A stretch of DNA of 64,000 nucleotides, taken from Wuchereria bancrofti. Taxonomy: Eukaryota > Nematoda > Chromadorea > Rhabditida > Onchocercidae. The notes beneath the pieces are model-generated. The model saw only the letters and a program-made list of their open reading frames with translations. It did no database searches and was not told the DNA's origin. The stretch is from the NCBI GenBank assembly GCA_005281725.1, contig SSBO01000007.1, positions 2,238,402-2,302,401 on the forward strand. Reading direction: 5' to 3'. Below, piece by piece: positions 1 to 13,256 of the stretch; the first letter of the stretch is position 1, and the number at the start of each line of letters is the position of its first letter. Both the position numbers and the translations under genes were made by a program.

Positions 1-110
1 TTAATACATGAAGTCAACCACGTTTGCAAATGGTTCGTACTTGGTTTGCATGTGGTTTGTGAACGGTTTGTATGTGGTTTGTAGATGGTTTACACGTGGT
101 TTGTAATTAA
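1..110. repeat. Degenerate short tandem repeat built on TGGTTTGTA
   Basis: About 100 bases consist of imperfect copies of a 10-12-base unit resembling ATGTGGTTTGTA; GGTTTG or GGTTTA recurs six or seven times at 10-12-base spacing. It may continue outside the window. The copies differ by several substitutions, so it is an old or fast-decaying array. No coding potential is evident. Confidence 0.6.
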
Positions 111-1933
111 TTTGTAATTTGCAATAAATGGTCTATGATTGGGATTGTTTTGGTCCCGTTAATACTTCGTAACTAAAAGGAATTTAAGTCAATTTAATTT
201 GAGTCACAATTTAAATTAATTTAGCGAGGGATGTTCGTGTACATACGATTTTAATGCCACACAAAAGTAACACACACGAAATATTTTCAAATTAAATCAA
301 GAAGAGCTCATTTCATCTTTGAGAGCATGTTGAAAATGCATAAATCATGTCACTTCTTTAACATTTTATAGCTTTTAGCTGCATCTTTTGATTATCAAAA
401 TAGAAGAATTATGATCATATTCACTGAAAGTAATGGAAGTCTACCTGGACTTTGAAGTTTCAGAGGGAATGTGAGGAAGGAATACGAGAATTTTACTTAT
501 AATATTTCAAAGGGGAAGATGATTCCAACATGATCAAAAGGGTCTCGTTTACAATTTTCTTGACCCGAAACGGTCCTGGACTTATCGAATTTACATTCAG
601 CAAGGTCTGGCATGCCTTCCGGAATCCCTTTCTCGTTATACTAAAACGTAATACCAAAGAGAATCTGAAAATTGAATGAGGAACTGGTGGGGGAAGAGAA
701 TGTCGCGGTAACCAAGTGATCGAAGATCAGCAAATGATTCGGAGATTAATAAGGATTAAACCCCGATTTCGATAATCGTCAGAAAAGGAATTCTCGATTT
801 AAAGACAATGGAAAAAAATTTCTAAATGCTGACTCGGATGTCATTTATGGAGGCTTTTCCATGAAACAGGCTGGAAATGAAGACAATACATTACTTTGGG
901 ATCAACTGCTGTAAGGCTTTTTTTTTGAGTTATCGAAATCAGACCGCTCTGACAGTATTTCATTTACAATATCTGACCAAACTACCCAACAGCATTCAAC
1001 AACAGAACATGAAATGGGACTGACCACGTAAAACTGACCATATATCCAAGAATATGATTTTCATTTTGAAAAGAATTTGAATTCACTGTAATCTACAGAC
1101 CGGAAATAGGAAGTTGCATAAAAAAGATACTGTGAAATAAAGAATAACAACGAAATATTGTGACGCAAGTAGTTTTGGAGTGAGTTGGAGAGGGACAAAA
1201 ATCACTAAGTCAGTGTTCCATCGCGAAAGTTAATTCTTCGATAGACGCCAAAATTCACTTTGCAGTCAGTTCTGAGTGAAAAATAACCCTCGTGAGCTAA
1301 ATATCCAAATATCTACAGCTAAATATCTTGAAGGAAAGTTTGGAACTTCAAAACGAGTTATTCTTTGTTCTCGACTTTTCATGTCTGAAACAATGGACTA
1401 CATCTTCAGCAACATGTTTAATCCTAGGAAAGACCAAACAACTACGTCATTACTTATCTTAAAACTAAATAGAGAAAAAAAACTAACATCCTGGATATTT
1501 TTAAATGATATTGCACCATTTGCATCCTTTACTTCCTGCACTGTTTGTGGTCAACGACATGAACAGGAAATACTTCATTATAGAAACAAGAGTTTAAACG
1601 GGCGTTTTTTTTTAATTTAAAAGATGACTTATGAATAACAAATTCGTGAATAAAAGTCACAAATGCAATAGAGACTGTCCTTCCGTAACATCGATGAAGA
1701 AATTATAGACAGTAAATGATTTAAGCAAAAGCATATGTTACAAAGTTCATAATATTAATAGTACAGAATGCAAACCATTTTAGAGAAAACTGCTCATGAG
1801 AAATGGATAAAAGAGCAATGTGGAAATTTTGTGGAAGAAATTAACGGGGAACCACTCATACACGAACTAAGTGCAGTGAATGAAAAAAAAAGTCACAAAT
1901 ACAGTTTTAAAACAACGGAAATTTAAAAGATGC
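111..1933. other. Region downstream of filamin, no gene recognised
   Basis: This stretch lies beyond the filamin stop codon and includes its 3' UTR, whose end I could not place because no convincing minus-strand AATAAA was seen. One 114-codon open frame (1276-1620, plus) has no ATG near its 5' end, no recognised domain and an AT-driven composition, so I treat it as chance. Nothing else stands out. Confidence 0.4.
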
Positions 1934-4900
1934 TTAAAATGAAACAGCAAACGGTGAGCCCGGCACATCCACATCGCCGTATTTGACATAAATAAAACCT
2001 TTGACCTCTTCCTGAATAAGATACTTGACTACATACTGGCCATTACCAAGGTGTTGTAGTGCAACCTGTTCACAAGGCCCCTTCGATGTGACTAGACCAA
2101 CATACAAAATATTGTCTCCTTAACAAATTGTTAACTTTATCAGTTACTTTTCGAATTCACTATTCTTTGAAATTAAAATATCCATAAATACTATTATGAT
2201 ATTCTCTCCTTGATCCATAAATACTACTATGATATTCTCTTTACCAGCTCTACTTAATGGTCATCTATCCTTTATATGTATAAAAAAAAAAGAGTTTGCA
2301 TATTTAAAGCACTCATCAAGAAAAAACGAACCTGCGAGACCAGTGTCGACGTTGAAGATCGCCGACTGACCAGGAAAAAATTTATTGAGACCAGGACCTT
2401 TCACGATAACTTTGTTCGCATCTCCGGAAAGCGCTGGAACTCGATGGACTATTTCCTTCTTAACTTTAGGGAACGCATCAATCTAAAATATCCCCTTATA
2501 TTTCTTTTCAAAGATTTAAAAAATACCAGCAATTGTTTGTTCTGTCAGCTATAAACTAATGATAAAATAGAATGAAGGCAAAATAACCTTGATTAATGAA
2601 AAGTCTGGTTTGCCATCATCAAGTTTTTTACCTTCCACAACTACCTTGAACGGGGAACCAGGAACATGAACACCTACAAAAGGATACAAGTTAAGGACAC
2701 AAGTCAGAGAAAAGGGATATAAGATGAAGGTTGCAAAAGCGTAAAAAATAATTGAACACAAAATTTGAAGTAATTTTAGGTCCCTAAATCTGATTTCACT
2801 ATGAAACGAAAAAGGACCATAATGTGATCAATCAATGATTTGAAGATGCAACTTCTTAAAAATAAAAGTAAAAACTCTATATTTTATTTTTCATGTTCAA
2901 AATAAACCTGAATATTTGATAGTCACATAATAGGGTCCAGGCACTGCTGCAACGTAGAACACTTTGTAGCCTAGTTCAACATGAAAAACAAATAATCATT
3001 ACTTGAAAATTGGATGATGAATGGAAGAATGTTGACATGAAAACAAACTATTTACCGAGTCGCATCAAGTTCCATTTTTCCTGACCACTGTTTAACATTA
3101 CTCAAATTATTAAATTCTGAATATCTCCAAAGAAAATTTTGAAACAATGTAGAAATCTGAGTACGAAAGAATATCTTCTGACAATGATCGGTGGTTTAAG
3201 AAAATCCACCAATAATTTTACCTGCTTGAAAATGATTAACAGTGAAATGAAATGAAAATGAATAAACGGCTAACTTCACATGCATTCATAGTGACTTTTG
3301 ATGGTCCACTAATCAGAATATAGAGAAGTCCTGTTCCGGCATTGCAAGTATTGATAATAAATGTACAGATTTGACCAGTTTGCCCACCGTGAATACCGTC
3401 ACCAGTCACAGTTATTATTGATGGATCATTGTCTCCATTTGTGCCAATTCGGAAACAGAAAGGTGAGTCATGCATAGGTGCACCATCAAGCGTCACACCA
3501 ACGTAATAGTCTCCAGTCTAGAAGCTGTTAATTAAAAGCAAGAATAACTGTGAGATTTCTTAGGATATATGAAAAAGAGAAATTTGTCATCCTAATATCA
3601 CATAAAACTAAAAATGAACAAAATAAAACAAAAAAAAAAAACCTCTGAAGGAATGAACCGGACGCAATACGAATCGCTTCCCTCAATTGGAAGGACATCA
3701 ATTGCTTCAATCTTGTTGCCCGGTGTATGAAGCTTTGCTTTAAGATGACCTTTTGCACCATTCCTATTTATCATAATAGCACATATTTCACCTGGTGTTC
3801 CAGAATCCGAGAGTGATATTAATTCCAAGCAGCGGACTTCCCCAGCTGCAGGAGCAATAAACACCTCAAAAAACCAAAACTGGCATAAGATTACAAAAAC
3901 GAATCACTCCATCACATATGGTCAAACTATTATTTCCAGTAATCTAAAAATTTAAACGAAGTGAAACTATGAACTTTGAACGGTGAATCTGGTATATGCT
4001 CAGCATTGAATTTGACTGATATAAGGTATTCTCCTGGCTTCGCAACTTTGTAATCGAAATGGCAATTTCCATCCTGAAAAAGTGGTGATGAAAACTCATT
4101 CTGCTTTCAGATTAGTAATTCTAAAATTTTTAGATTTAGTAATTAAGAATCTAGCCAACAACAAAGAATTTACTGAACTGGTCAAAAAGGGAACCAAGTT
4201 AATCCACGAAAAAAAATTTTTTGACTCCGGACGACACACGGCATCTTTTTGGTTATTGATTAAAACAAGTTGTTTCCTGCTACCTCAAGTTGTTGTAATC
4301 TTATTGTAGTCCTACAGCAAAACTTGCTGGAGCGGAAAAAAGAACACCATGTGTTCTTGACAGTGTTTGCGCTGCAATTACATTATCAAATTCCTACTTC
4401 AGCGCAAAAAAATTTCACCTCATGTTCATGGAACTGTAATTCGGCTTTTGATGGTCCTTCTACCGTTACTTCAAGTTCTCCTTTTCCAGCCTCTCGGGTA
4501 TAAAGATTAAAAGATTGTTTCCTGCTAGCTTTTGCTCGCTTCAACCCGACTCCTACTGCTCGTACCCTATGTGCACCCATTTCTGTCATGCGTCCTACGG
4601 TAAACTGGAAGGGACTACCTATAAAAAAAAATTAGTTTTCTGAATCGTTAAAATTTTTCACTCTTCAACTTTCCATATCTCAATAAACGGATGTATACTG
4701 ACAAGCCTACCTGAAACATGTTGTCCTTTATAGAGAATGGAAACTGCATGTAGACCATTCACTACAGGTTTGAATTCAATCCGATAAAGATCGTCACCAA
4801 GATCACGAACTTTGACATCTTTGCTGTATCCATTGGGATCAACGACTCTTGCTTTTGTGTCCAATGATGATACATTTTCTAATTGCAAATACAGGGCAGT

Positions 4901-7900
4901 GTCTTGTCCAGGTAGAACTACTGGTACCTAATAATAAAACGGAATGTAATCAAGGTCATCATATATCATCTATCATCGTGGTTATATGGGAGCATACCAA
5001 CTCATGAAGATCAATTCCAGCACAGTTCATCACGTTACAGATATTTGCAGTGTTCATCCCTCAGCCAAGTTTCATAAAACACATGTAACCTGTTTCACTT
5101 TCTTATTTGCGCTTTCTTTCACGATACCCATTCCTTTTCCGGTACAGTTAATCGTGAACGGACTATCTAAAATCACCAAATTCCACATATTTTTTCATAA
5201 AGACACAACTGCAACATTATGGACAGAAATAATGAAGTTAGTACTAACCATTTATATGAGCGCCAGCAAATTTTACAGATAAAATGTAAATTCCAGGTTC
5301 GGTAGGTCTATAAACGATATTAGCTACACCTTCTTTATTTTCAATACACCTCAATTCAGCTTCCGACGGTCCTTGAATTGATACAGACAAATCACCATAA
5401 CCTGAAAAACCAAATTAAAGTATGCTGCTAAGACAAAGAAAAATGACCTGGTGATTCATTGCCATGAAGGGAGGGAAATGTTTAGAAACAAAAGTGTTAT
5501 TGAACCAATGAAAATAGGATGAGGGTACGAACTCTATGCGAACGAACTTTATAAAGGGAAAGTTTGGATTTCGTTTTTCATTTCAAACAAGAACTTAACA
5601 TGAAGACGTTTCTGAAGCGATAGAGCAAACGTTACCAGCATCACGCATATTGACTAGCACACTGTTGTCCTGTTGACAAATGGCATTTGCTTTACCTGTT
5701 CCACTAACAACAACTTTAGACGCTTCTCCAGGCTAGAACAAGCCACAAATGATAAATCATTTGTTTCCCCTTACAATGTGCAATCACAAATGTTGATAAA
5801 AAGTTATACACTCACTTGGTTTCTAATAATTTCAGCTTGGAAATTCGATTTCTGTATAACATGTTCATTCTTTTTAATAGTGATTAAATGTTCACCCACT
5901 TCACATGGAGAGAACGAGATACCTGAAATTTGTTACTGTATGAGAGTGATTCATGCCTACTAAGAGATTAAGATATTAATCAATTCAACCACTACACATC
6001 ATGATCCGAGATGAAAATTACCATCACTATCCGCAGAAAAAAGACTTGTAACTTCAAATAGCAAATAGCCAGCTTAATCATCCTTTAATTAGACTGTGTG
6101 TAAGGTAAACTGTTTTCAATTTAGTCTTTTGAAATTGTCTAAAACTTCCATAGTTTTATTCCAGTAGATATTCATGTCGGTAAGTTTTAGCAAGTACTAC
6201 ACTGTTTAAGACTTCTAGTCCTTGAAATTATGCCATCAAGCAAAATGTAAACTGCATTTTGGGTCCTTTGAAAACTCACTGATGTGCGACAAAAGATGCT
6301 TGGGAATAGAAATATCCCCACATTTTTTGCTCTCGCACCAAGCTTCAAAATTCGACAATTTCAACATAATCAGATGCCAAAAAATAACAGAAGAAGAAAA
6401 TGTATTTGGATCTATCAAAAGAGCACATTAAAAGAAATTATTCAATTTTTCTACAAAGAAGTAATGTTGACAAAAGACATTTTCGGTATCTAAATGCTTG
6501 GAATTACAAGAGCCACTGAACAGTCAAATGGCGAATAATTGCTGAGAGAATGCAAGATCTCCGTTAATATAAGAAAAAAAAAACTGATATCAAGGATTCA
6601 GAACTTTCCGAAAGGGTATAGAGAAAAAAATTTGTCCAGAAAACTTCCGGAAAAACAATTATAAAAGACACAGGTTGAAAAGTTAAAAACCAAGTGCTGC
6701 ATAGATGCATTTAACGTCTAACAATGAAAGATTTCAATTTTCATGCTTTTCCGATAAATTTATATATTAATACAGTGGTCGAGAGTATCTGTGTACTACT
6801 AATCCCATAACTAGCACCGTTTGGAGGGAAAATGTTTCAAAAAATATTTTTCAAAAATCTCGAAACACAAAGTACGAGTTTTTATGCCGCAGAAATAAGC
6901 AAGCATATTTCTCGTTGACAAAAATGTGTCAAATAGCTACTTTGATTAATGAATAATGATTGCGTAAAAGTGTTAAATGTTACGTATAGTAAAATAATTT
7001 GAGGTCATGATCGAAACGACAATTATTTTCATACTAATATTAAGTATTTTAAATGCAGGGGAGTTATCTAGACAAGGGCAAGGATAACTGCCTGTTGGCT
7101 CGGCCCGAAGTTTTCAAGATAGCAGTACCCGGTCACACTATTGATAAAGTATTTTCTTGAAACTTCAGGAAGCTTTTTTAGAATTACTTTTTAAAATTAC
7201 TTTTTTTTTAGAAATCTAATACTATTTATTTCCAAATTATTGAAGTCGCTTAATCTTATTGACGATTACTACAATTCACATCTCCTCAAGTCCATGTAGC
7301 TTCCGCAAAAAGGTAAAATGACAACGACTCCATTTAATTTTAACACTCAATCACCATGCAGAAAGAAACGAAAAGTGAAAGAGTACCGACGTGGGTTGCA
7401 TCAATCTGACGGATGATGCATGGCTCCTCAATCCCACTTGGATTTATTACTGATGCTGAGAGGTCTTCAATTTCAGCACTGTCAATATTAATTAAGATCT
7501 GAAATTTTGAAATAAATAGTACTAAATAACATCAAAATGTAAAATAGAAGAATATAAAATAAATATAACACTCGAAATCTAATAAACACGAATAGCTTTT
7601 TATATTTGAACTTGAAGTTTTTAGGACAAAATCGATATTGAGAAATCAGTTTGCTTGTGAACATACACGTTGCTTAGCTGGACTCAGAATGCTAAATCTG
7701 ACAATTCAGAATGCTAAAAAGAAAATTTTTGCATAAAAAAGTGAAAAGTGGAAATAAATTATATAGAATAAACCTCTGACATTGCTGTTGGTTCAAGGGA
7801 CAAATACGCTCGCTTTTCATCTTCATTTGACACAAATACAACGAAGGGAGAATTTTTCACTGGTTTTCCGGAAAGTTTCACATGCACTTTGTATTCCCCA

Positions 7901-10900
7901 GACATAGAGGGTATCCATACTACAGAACAAGTGCCATCCTGTAAGGAATTATTACCAACATCCAAAAATAGTTAGAAGTTCCACATAGAAAGTCAATATA
8001 ATTACCTTATTATCATGACATTTGATTACAGCTTTTGCTGTACCTTCAATAGCAACAGACAACTCTTTAGTGGGTGAACCTTTCGCACAAACTGTAAATG
8101 CTGCTGGTTCACCGACAACCGCCTGCAATAAGCCAAGACCATATACCGTCGCATATTCCTCATTTGCTTCATTCACATAAAATGAAATTGGACTTCCAGA
8201 CATGTTAATGCCGTCGTGTTTTATTGACAACAAATGACTGCCACACTCTTTCGGGTGATATGTCACCGTCACAGTTCCATCCCTATTGTCCTATAAATAA
8301 AACCATCAACACAAACTATTTCCATTATCAACAAACATTTCAAAGGCACAAACTTTCCAATACAGAAATTTATACGTTGACTAAAATTATTGCTTCTTCC
8401 TGAAGTTTTTTATGTAATTTTATTAAAATAAAGAAAACAGTGCTGCAAAATGTCAAAAAGATTTCTATAATAATTTCCTGCTCTAAGGAAGAAGTGCTGT
8501 TCAAACCTAATTTAAACAACTAGCTTAAATATTTCAAATGAACTCAAGTGCGACGTAACTCACGTTAATGTAGGCTATATCATCTGTACCAGAAGGCATT
8601 TTAATGGAAGCAGTAAGTTTGTTGAACTGATATTCCGAAGTAACAGAAAAACGAAAACTATGAGGCATCAGATGTCCGTCATCTTCAGACTCCATTGGTT
8701 GTTTAGAAACATTCCTGTCTTCATTCACAAGAGGTGGAACACACTGGAAATACTCTGAATTTTCTTCCAGAATTGTCTAAGAACTGATTGTCAATTACGT
8801 CTTCTTACTGTCCTTTTCTATCAAAAACTACAGCTATACTTTTCAAATAATTACCACTTACGAGTAAAACACTCGTAATGAACAATGTTCAATTTTAAAA
8901 CAGAAACCTCAAAATCGAATGTTCCGCCAGGTATATCAACACCTCCATACGTTAACATAACTCGATGCTGTCCTTGAGTATGTGGCGTAAGTGTTATAGT
9001 GTAAGAGCCATCCTCATTCTTGTCAATTTTTATTTCCAAGTCAGCTCTTTCACAGAGAACGTTTAATGCTCCTTTTCCTCCATTTTTAGCATTCACTACA
9101 AAAACTCTTGGCTCCCCAATAGTCCAGAACTTGTCAAGTGACTTCGCTGAAACAACTTACAGTAGAACAAAAAATGTACACTAAAACCTGATGGACAATA
9201 AGATAGTTGTCCCAAAACACCTTAAATGAAAGTACGTCACTACTACGATCTTTTGAGAGCACACCTCATTCATTTAAAAAAAAATCATGAGATAGCTTCT
9301 CAGATTTGAGTTGTATTTAAATTTGAAATTTTTATACACATTGCAATGTTTAGCTAAAAACCTTACATTCCACGAAGCATTTATCTGCTGAACCCACTGG
9401 TATAGCAGTTAAGTTATACGGATCCGAAAACGGTTTCCCATTGATGTATATTACGATAACATATACTCCTACCAAGTCCGGCACGAAGTCCAATAAATAT
9501 ATTTTCTTGTCGGAGTTTTCGGTGGGTAGTAATTTCCGCACCTTACCATCTGGACCCTACAATATTCGGAACGGAACTGAAAAATCAAAATCTTCTCTTT
9601 GTTTACAAATCTTTCCTCAGCAAATGTTCACTAAAAACGATATGGTTAGACAGCTTCAATGCGTCAGTTGATTTATTTGCGAAAATGTTGGATAAAAAAA
9701 CGAAAAAGTACTAAGGACCATCAACAGGTACCATTTTGATTTTTATTTTTTTTGCAAGCCACTCCAGCGGATTGTTTTGACATTTCAAAAGATTCATATA
9801 TATATATATCTAGACATGCAGTTGCATAGCCATAAAAATATAAAAGAAAAAAAAAATAAAAAATGCATATGATTGGTTAGACTGCTCGAAACCACCTACT
9901 TTAATCACAGTTCGTAATATCAATAGGTTAACAGCGGTGTCAAAATTAATCTTGTTAAATCATCGATACTGTCAATTACAAAAATGTCTCACTTTTATTT
10001 CCGCAAACAATTCATCAATTTTCCCAGCTTTCGTAACATCGATTAGAGCTTCAAACTGGAGGGAGGCTTGCACTGTTGACGGTAGTAAACCACCAGAACG
10101 ATTTCTCAATACCACGGATTCTAATTCTTCTTCAGGCTTGACTAAGAAAACTATCGGTCTGGAAAAAATGTACAGTAGTCGATGCTTCTTATATCGAAAC
10201 TGCTATAGTTTGGATGAGTAGTTAAAACATTTTAAAATAATATATGGAAAATAGAAAAACATTACTTCCCAAGAAGTTCGTCCCCATACAAAAGTTCCAA
10301 TGTTATTGTTTCACTTGTAATGCTTGGGATGAAAGTAACTCGATATACTCGAGGTTTGATTTCTTCAACAATCGGCTGTTCGAAACCGGCGGGGAGACGC
10401 GCACTCACTGGTTCTAATGCAGTAAGCGTAGCATCAATAATAAGCGAATTTGGCTTTCTAGCTTGGGCTAGTCCATTAGTGCTTCCGCTTATTACAATTT
10501 TCGATGGATTACGCTCATAATCGGCTATTATCATAAATGGAGAACCTTTAAAAAAACTAGTAATTTTTAAATCCTATTCAATTTCCACAAGCTGAATATG
10601 ATAAGTGATTTGCAGTGGACCAAGAAATATTTTACAATGCATGAGCAACGGAAAATCAGATACCACAAATCAGTTACAGAAACAGAAACACCTGGGATTT
10701 GCCTTTTTTTGTCTCCATAATAAACCATTATTTCATACAATCCGGGTGTTTCTGGAATGTACTCTACTGTGCACAGACCATTCAAATTATCCATTACATT
10801 CACTTTTACTTCCACTTCTGAGGGCCCCTTGATCGCTACTTCCATTTTGCTCTTTCCAGCATCCTCAAATCAAAATTATAGAAATAGTTCTACCTCATAA

Positions 10901-13256
10901 TTACGTTGAATGAATGGATATAATATACAAAGTTGTTCCTCTGTAGTTATTTCTGCCATTTTCATTCCAAAAAATAAAATATAACTTCTACGTCTTAAAA
11001 TTAAAACTTTTCTATAAATTACATTTTATCATAACAATCACTGTTACTACTCCTAACAGATAGCAGCAGTACCTAAATCAGCTTATAGCTCGTATTCAAG
11101 CTTAAATTACAAATAATCAACATAAATCGGATTCTACATCACCTTCATGTCGACTAGAAATTTCGCTGGCATACCAACAACAGCACGTTCAAGTCCTTCA
11201 CCAAGGGCTCGGCATTTAGTTATGTCTTCGCCGTGTCGAGCACTAATTAGATATTCACAAACTACATTTTCATCAAAAAGAACACATATTTTGGTTTTCC
11301 CCAATCTTTCGGCTGTCCAGAAGCCTGAAAATTGTTTACCAATAACATTTCTTATGATAAATTAAGTGGAGAAACAAGTCCAAAGATTAGGAAAGAATTT
11401 ATAAAGAATATTACCTCTGTAAATATGTGAATTACGCTCATGTTCCAAAGATAGCAAATACTTTGATCTATCAACTTTTCCAATTTCCTCCACAGTGACT
11501 TCCAAACCATTCTTCATAGGTATCAAGTTTCCAATATCAATAACAATATCTTTCCTCTGTCCAACTATCACAGTTTCTGAGGTATTACACAAATACAATT
11601 ATTTTAAACGCTGTTAAGAAATTGCATATATATTGAAACAAAAGACAGTAGAGAGGACTAAAATTACTAAATATCCTTCACACCCTTGTAATTGCTAACC
11701 ATTATTGAGACCATCCACCAAAATCGAAGAGATATCCGTTCCTTCAACTGCTACAACTTTGGTCCTTGCCAATTTAGCTGAGTCACCAGATGCAATGTCA
11801 TGAACTGTTGCCATAATCTGCAACAAGTGCATCAAGCATTTTTTTTTTAATATGTTTTAAGTGCATCAAAATAACATGACGAAGCTATAGTTTATACGTA
11901 AGTTGGACGAATGTTAAGATAACCTCATGTTCGCCGGGTGTTTCTGGTTGATATCTGAATTCATAAACAGTTTCTGAAAGCTGACGTTGAATACAACGAA
12001 TTGAAGATCCATTCGGCCCTTTGATAATGATTTCCGGAACTATCATTGCATCACGAGTTTGAAGTTTAAATATCGTGCTGACTCCAACTACTGGTGTCAA
12101 CACAACATCATGAAGTCGACCAAGTAACGGAGTATACTTCGCACCAGGGAACTGCGAAAGATAAGTCATAACACTTTTCTCATCAACGGCCGGACTGATC
12201 AATTCCTCTGGTTCAATAAGCTGAAAAATTGAAAAAAGAATGACCATACTTCAAGAAAATAAAAAACAGATATGTAACATGTATCAAACTACAGTTATGC
12301 ATTTGTTTTCAACCAGTTAATGTAATTCAAGAATGTAACATACTGCAGTAACACCAAGATAATCGCTAGCAAGTCTCATTGCAGTAAGAGTTGACTGTAA
12401 AGCCTGCGATGGTAACCATTTTCGCCAACCAACTTCTAAATCTGGAGCACAAGAATCAACCTGAAAAAAATTCCACATTAAATCATGTAGAGAAAAAAAA
12501 AGTCTACTTCGTTATAAGATCATACCAAAGCACCAAGGAGAATCCCATCGTTCCAATCAAAAGTGAAATTGGTTACAGAGAGTTCGACTGGTAACTTTGC
12601 TCTGAGCCACGTCAAGAGTTTTTCTTTCGCTGACATTTCACCATTTCCTAATTGACCACTTGGATGATCCCAAACTTGTTTTGAAATGGAATAATGTAAA
12701 ATAAGCGTCCATACGAGACCCAAAATCAGCTTCAGATTGCGGTCTGCTATTGCAGAACTATCTAAAAATGAGCAAATCATGAGACGTACACCCACTGGAT
12801 CTCACTTCCTCAAGACAATTTAGGCTATATTTTCACCTGCAAAATAATTAAATCCAAAATGAGGATAAAACAAGGACGCACCGATATTAACAAGCTTTAT
12901 GTGTTCTTCGTTCTCCAAAAATTGCAACGCAAGCGAGATATTTTCAAGTTTTTGATGGCGAAATATGACCTTTTTATTATGTCGACCAAACGACTTCCCA
13001 GAGAGTACTTCAACCAAACGTATTAATTTCAGACCCTCTTCAAAATCGGTTTCCTGAAGAGTACTTTATGACAGATATTGCAAGAGGATGAATAGAAATA
13101 AAGCACACGATGAAATACTACGAAACAATTCATGCATTTAAAGCATACCAAATCAGACACTGCTACATTCACTTGTTCTAACTTCTGCCTAACCCATCGA
13201 GTGAAAGTATTTAGTTGAATTCTCTTCCATGTTGCGTCTTGTTGCTGTTCGATCAT
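1934..13256 (-). CDS. fln-1: Filamin (actin cross-linking protein), 31 coding exons, 1712 aa
   Basis: Filamin dimerises and cross-links F-actin at the cell cortex. Exons, 5' to 3': 13149-13256, 12882-13053, 12526-12761, 12344-12460, 11924-12220, 11700-11817, 11415-11576, 11143-11324, 10692-10863, 10266-10545, 9993-10158, 9367-9556, 8908-9146, 8564-8776, 8006-8290, 7774-7938, 7387-7498, 5816-5922, 5636-5732, 5249-5401, 5090-5166, 4711-4927, 4419-4618, 3975-4073, 3643-3864, 3275-3517, 3056-3080, 2908-2970, 2588-2673, 2332-2482, 1934-2118. All junctions keep phase. Residues 1-235 hold two CH domains ([43 protein letters not shown]). About 15 Ig-like filamin repeats follow, with GPSKAEL, GSPF and HIPDSPF motifs; the last is the dimerisation repeat, ending [10 protein letters not shown]. 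The start ATG follows acceptor TTCATTGCAG by six bases. The ten C-terminal repeats align with vertebrate repeats 15-24; only about five diverged repeats precede them. An exon further 5' is possible. Confidence 0.95.
2181..2241. repeat. 33-bp tandem duplication in the last filamin intron
   Basis: TCCATAAATACTATTATGAT and the bases after it (2181-2213) are repeated at 2214-2241 with one difference (ATTAT/ACTAT). The duplication lies in intron 30 of filamin, between coding exons 2332-2482 and 1934-2118. Confidence 0.85.
5923..7386 (-). other. Longest filamin intron (intron 17, 1464 bp)
   Basis: The intron separates the exon ending ...DATHV (7387-7498) from the one beginning [12 protein letters not shown] (5816-5922). 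It splits the repeat equivalent to vertebrate repeat 18, and the phase is conserved across it. Overlapping open frames on both strands at 6222-6493 encode nothing recognisable. A small segment at about 7060-7140 is visibly richer in G+C than its surroundings. No exon was found inside it. Confidence 0.6.

Noticed and set aside
1276..1620. 114-codon plus-strand open frame downstream of filamin
   Set aside because: No ATG at its start, no domain or hydrophobic pattern of note, and no flanking splice sites extending it; AT-rich DNA gives frames of this length by chance.
6222..6493. Overlapping open frames on both strands in filamin intron 17
   Set aside because: They mirror each other on opposite strands, contain no filamin motif and lack suitable splice sites in the right phase.
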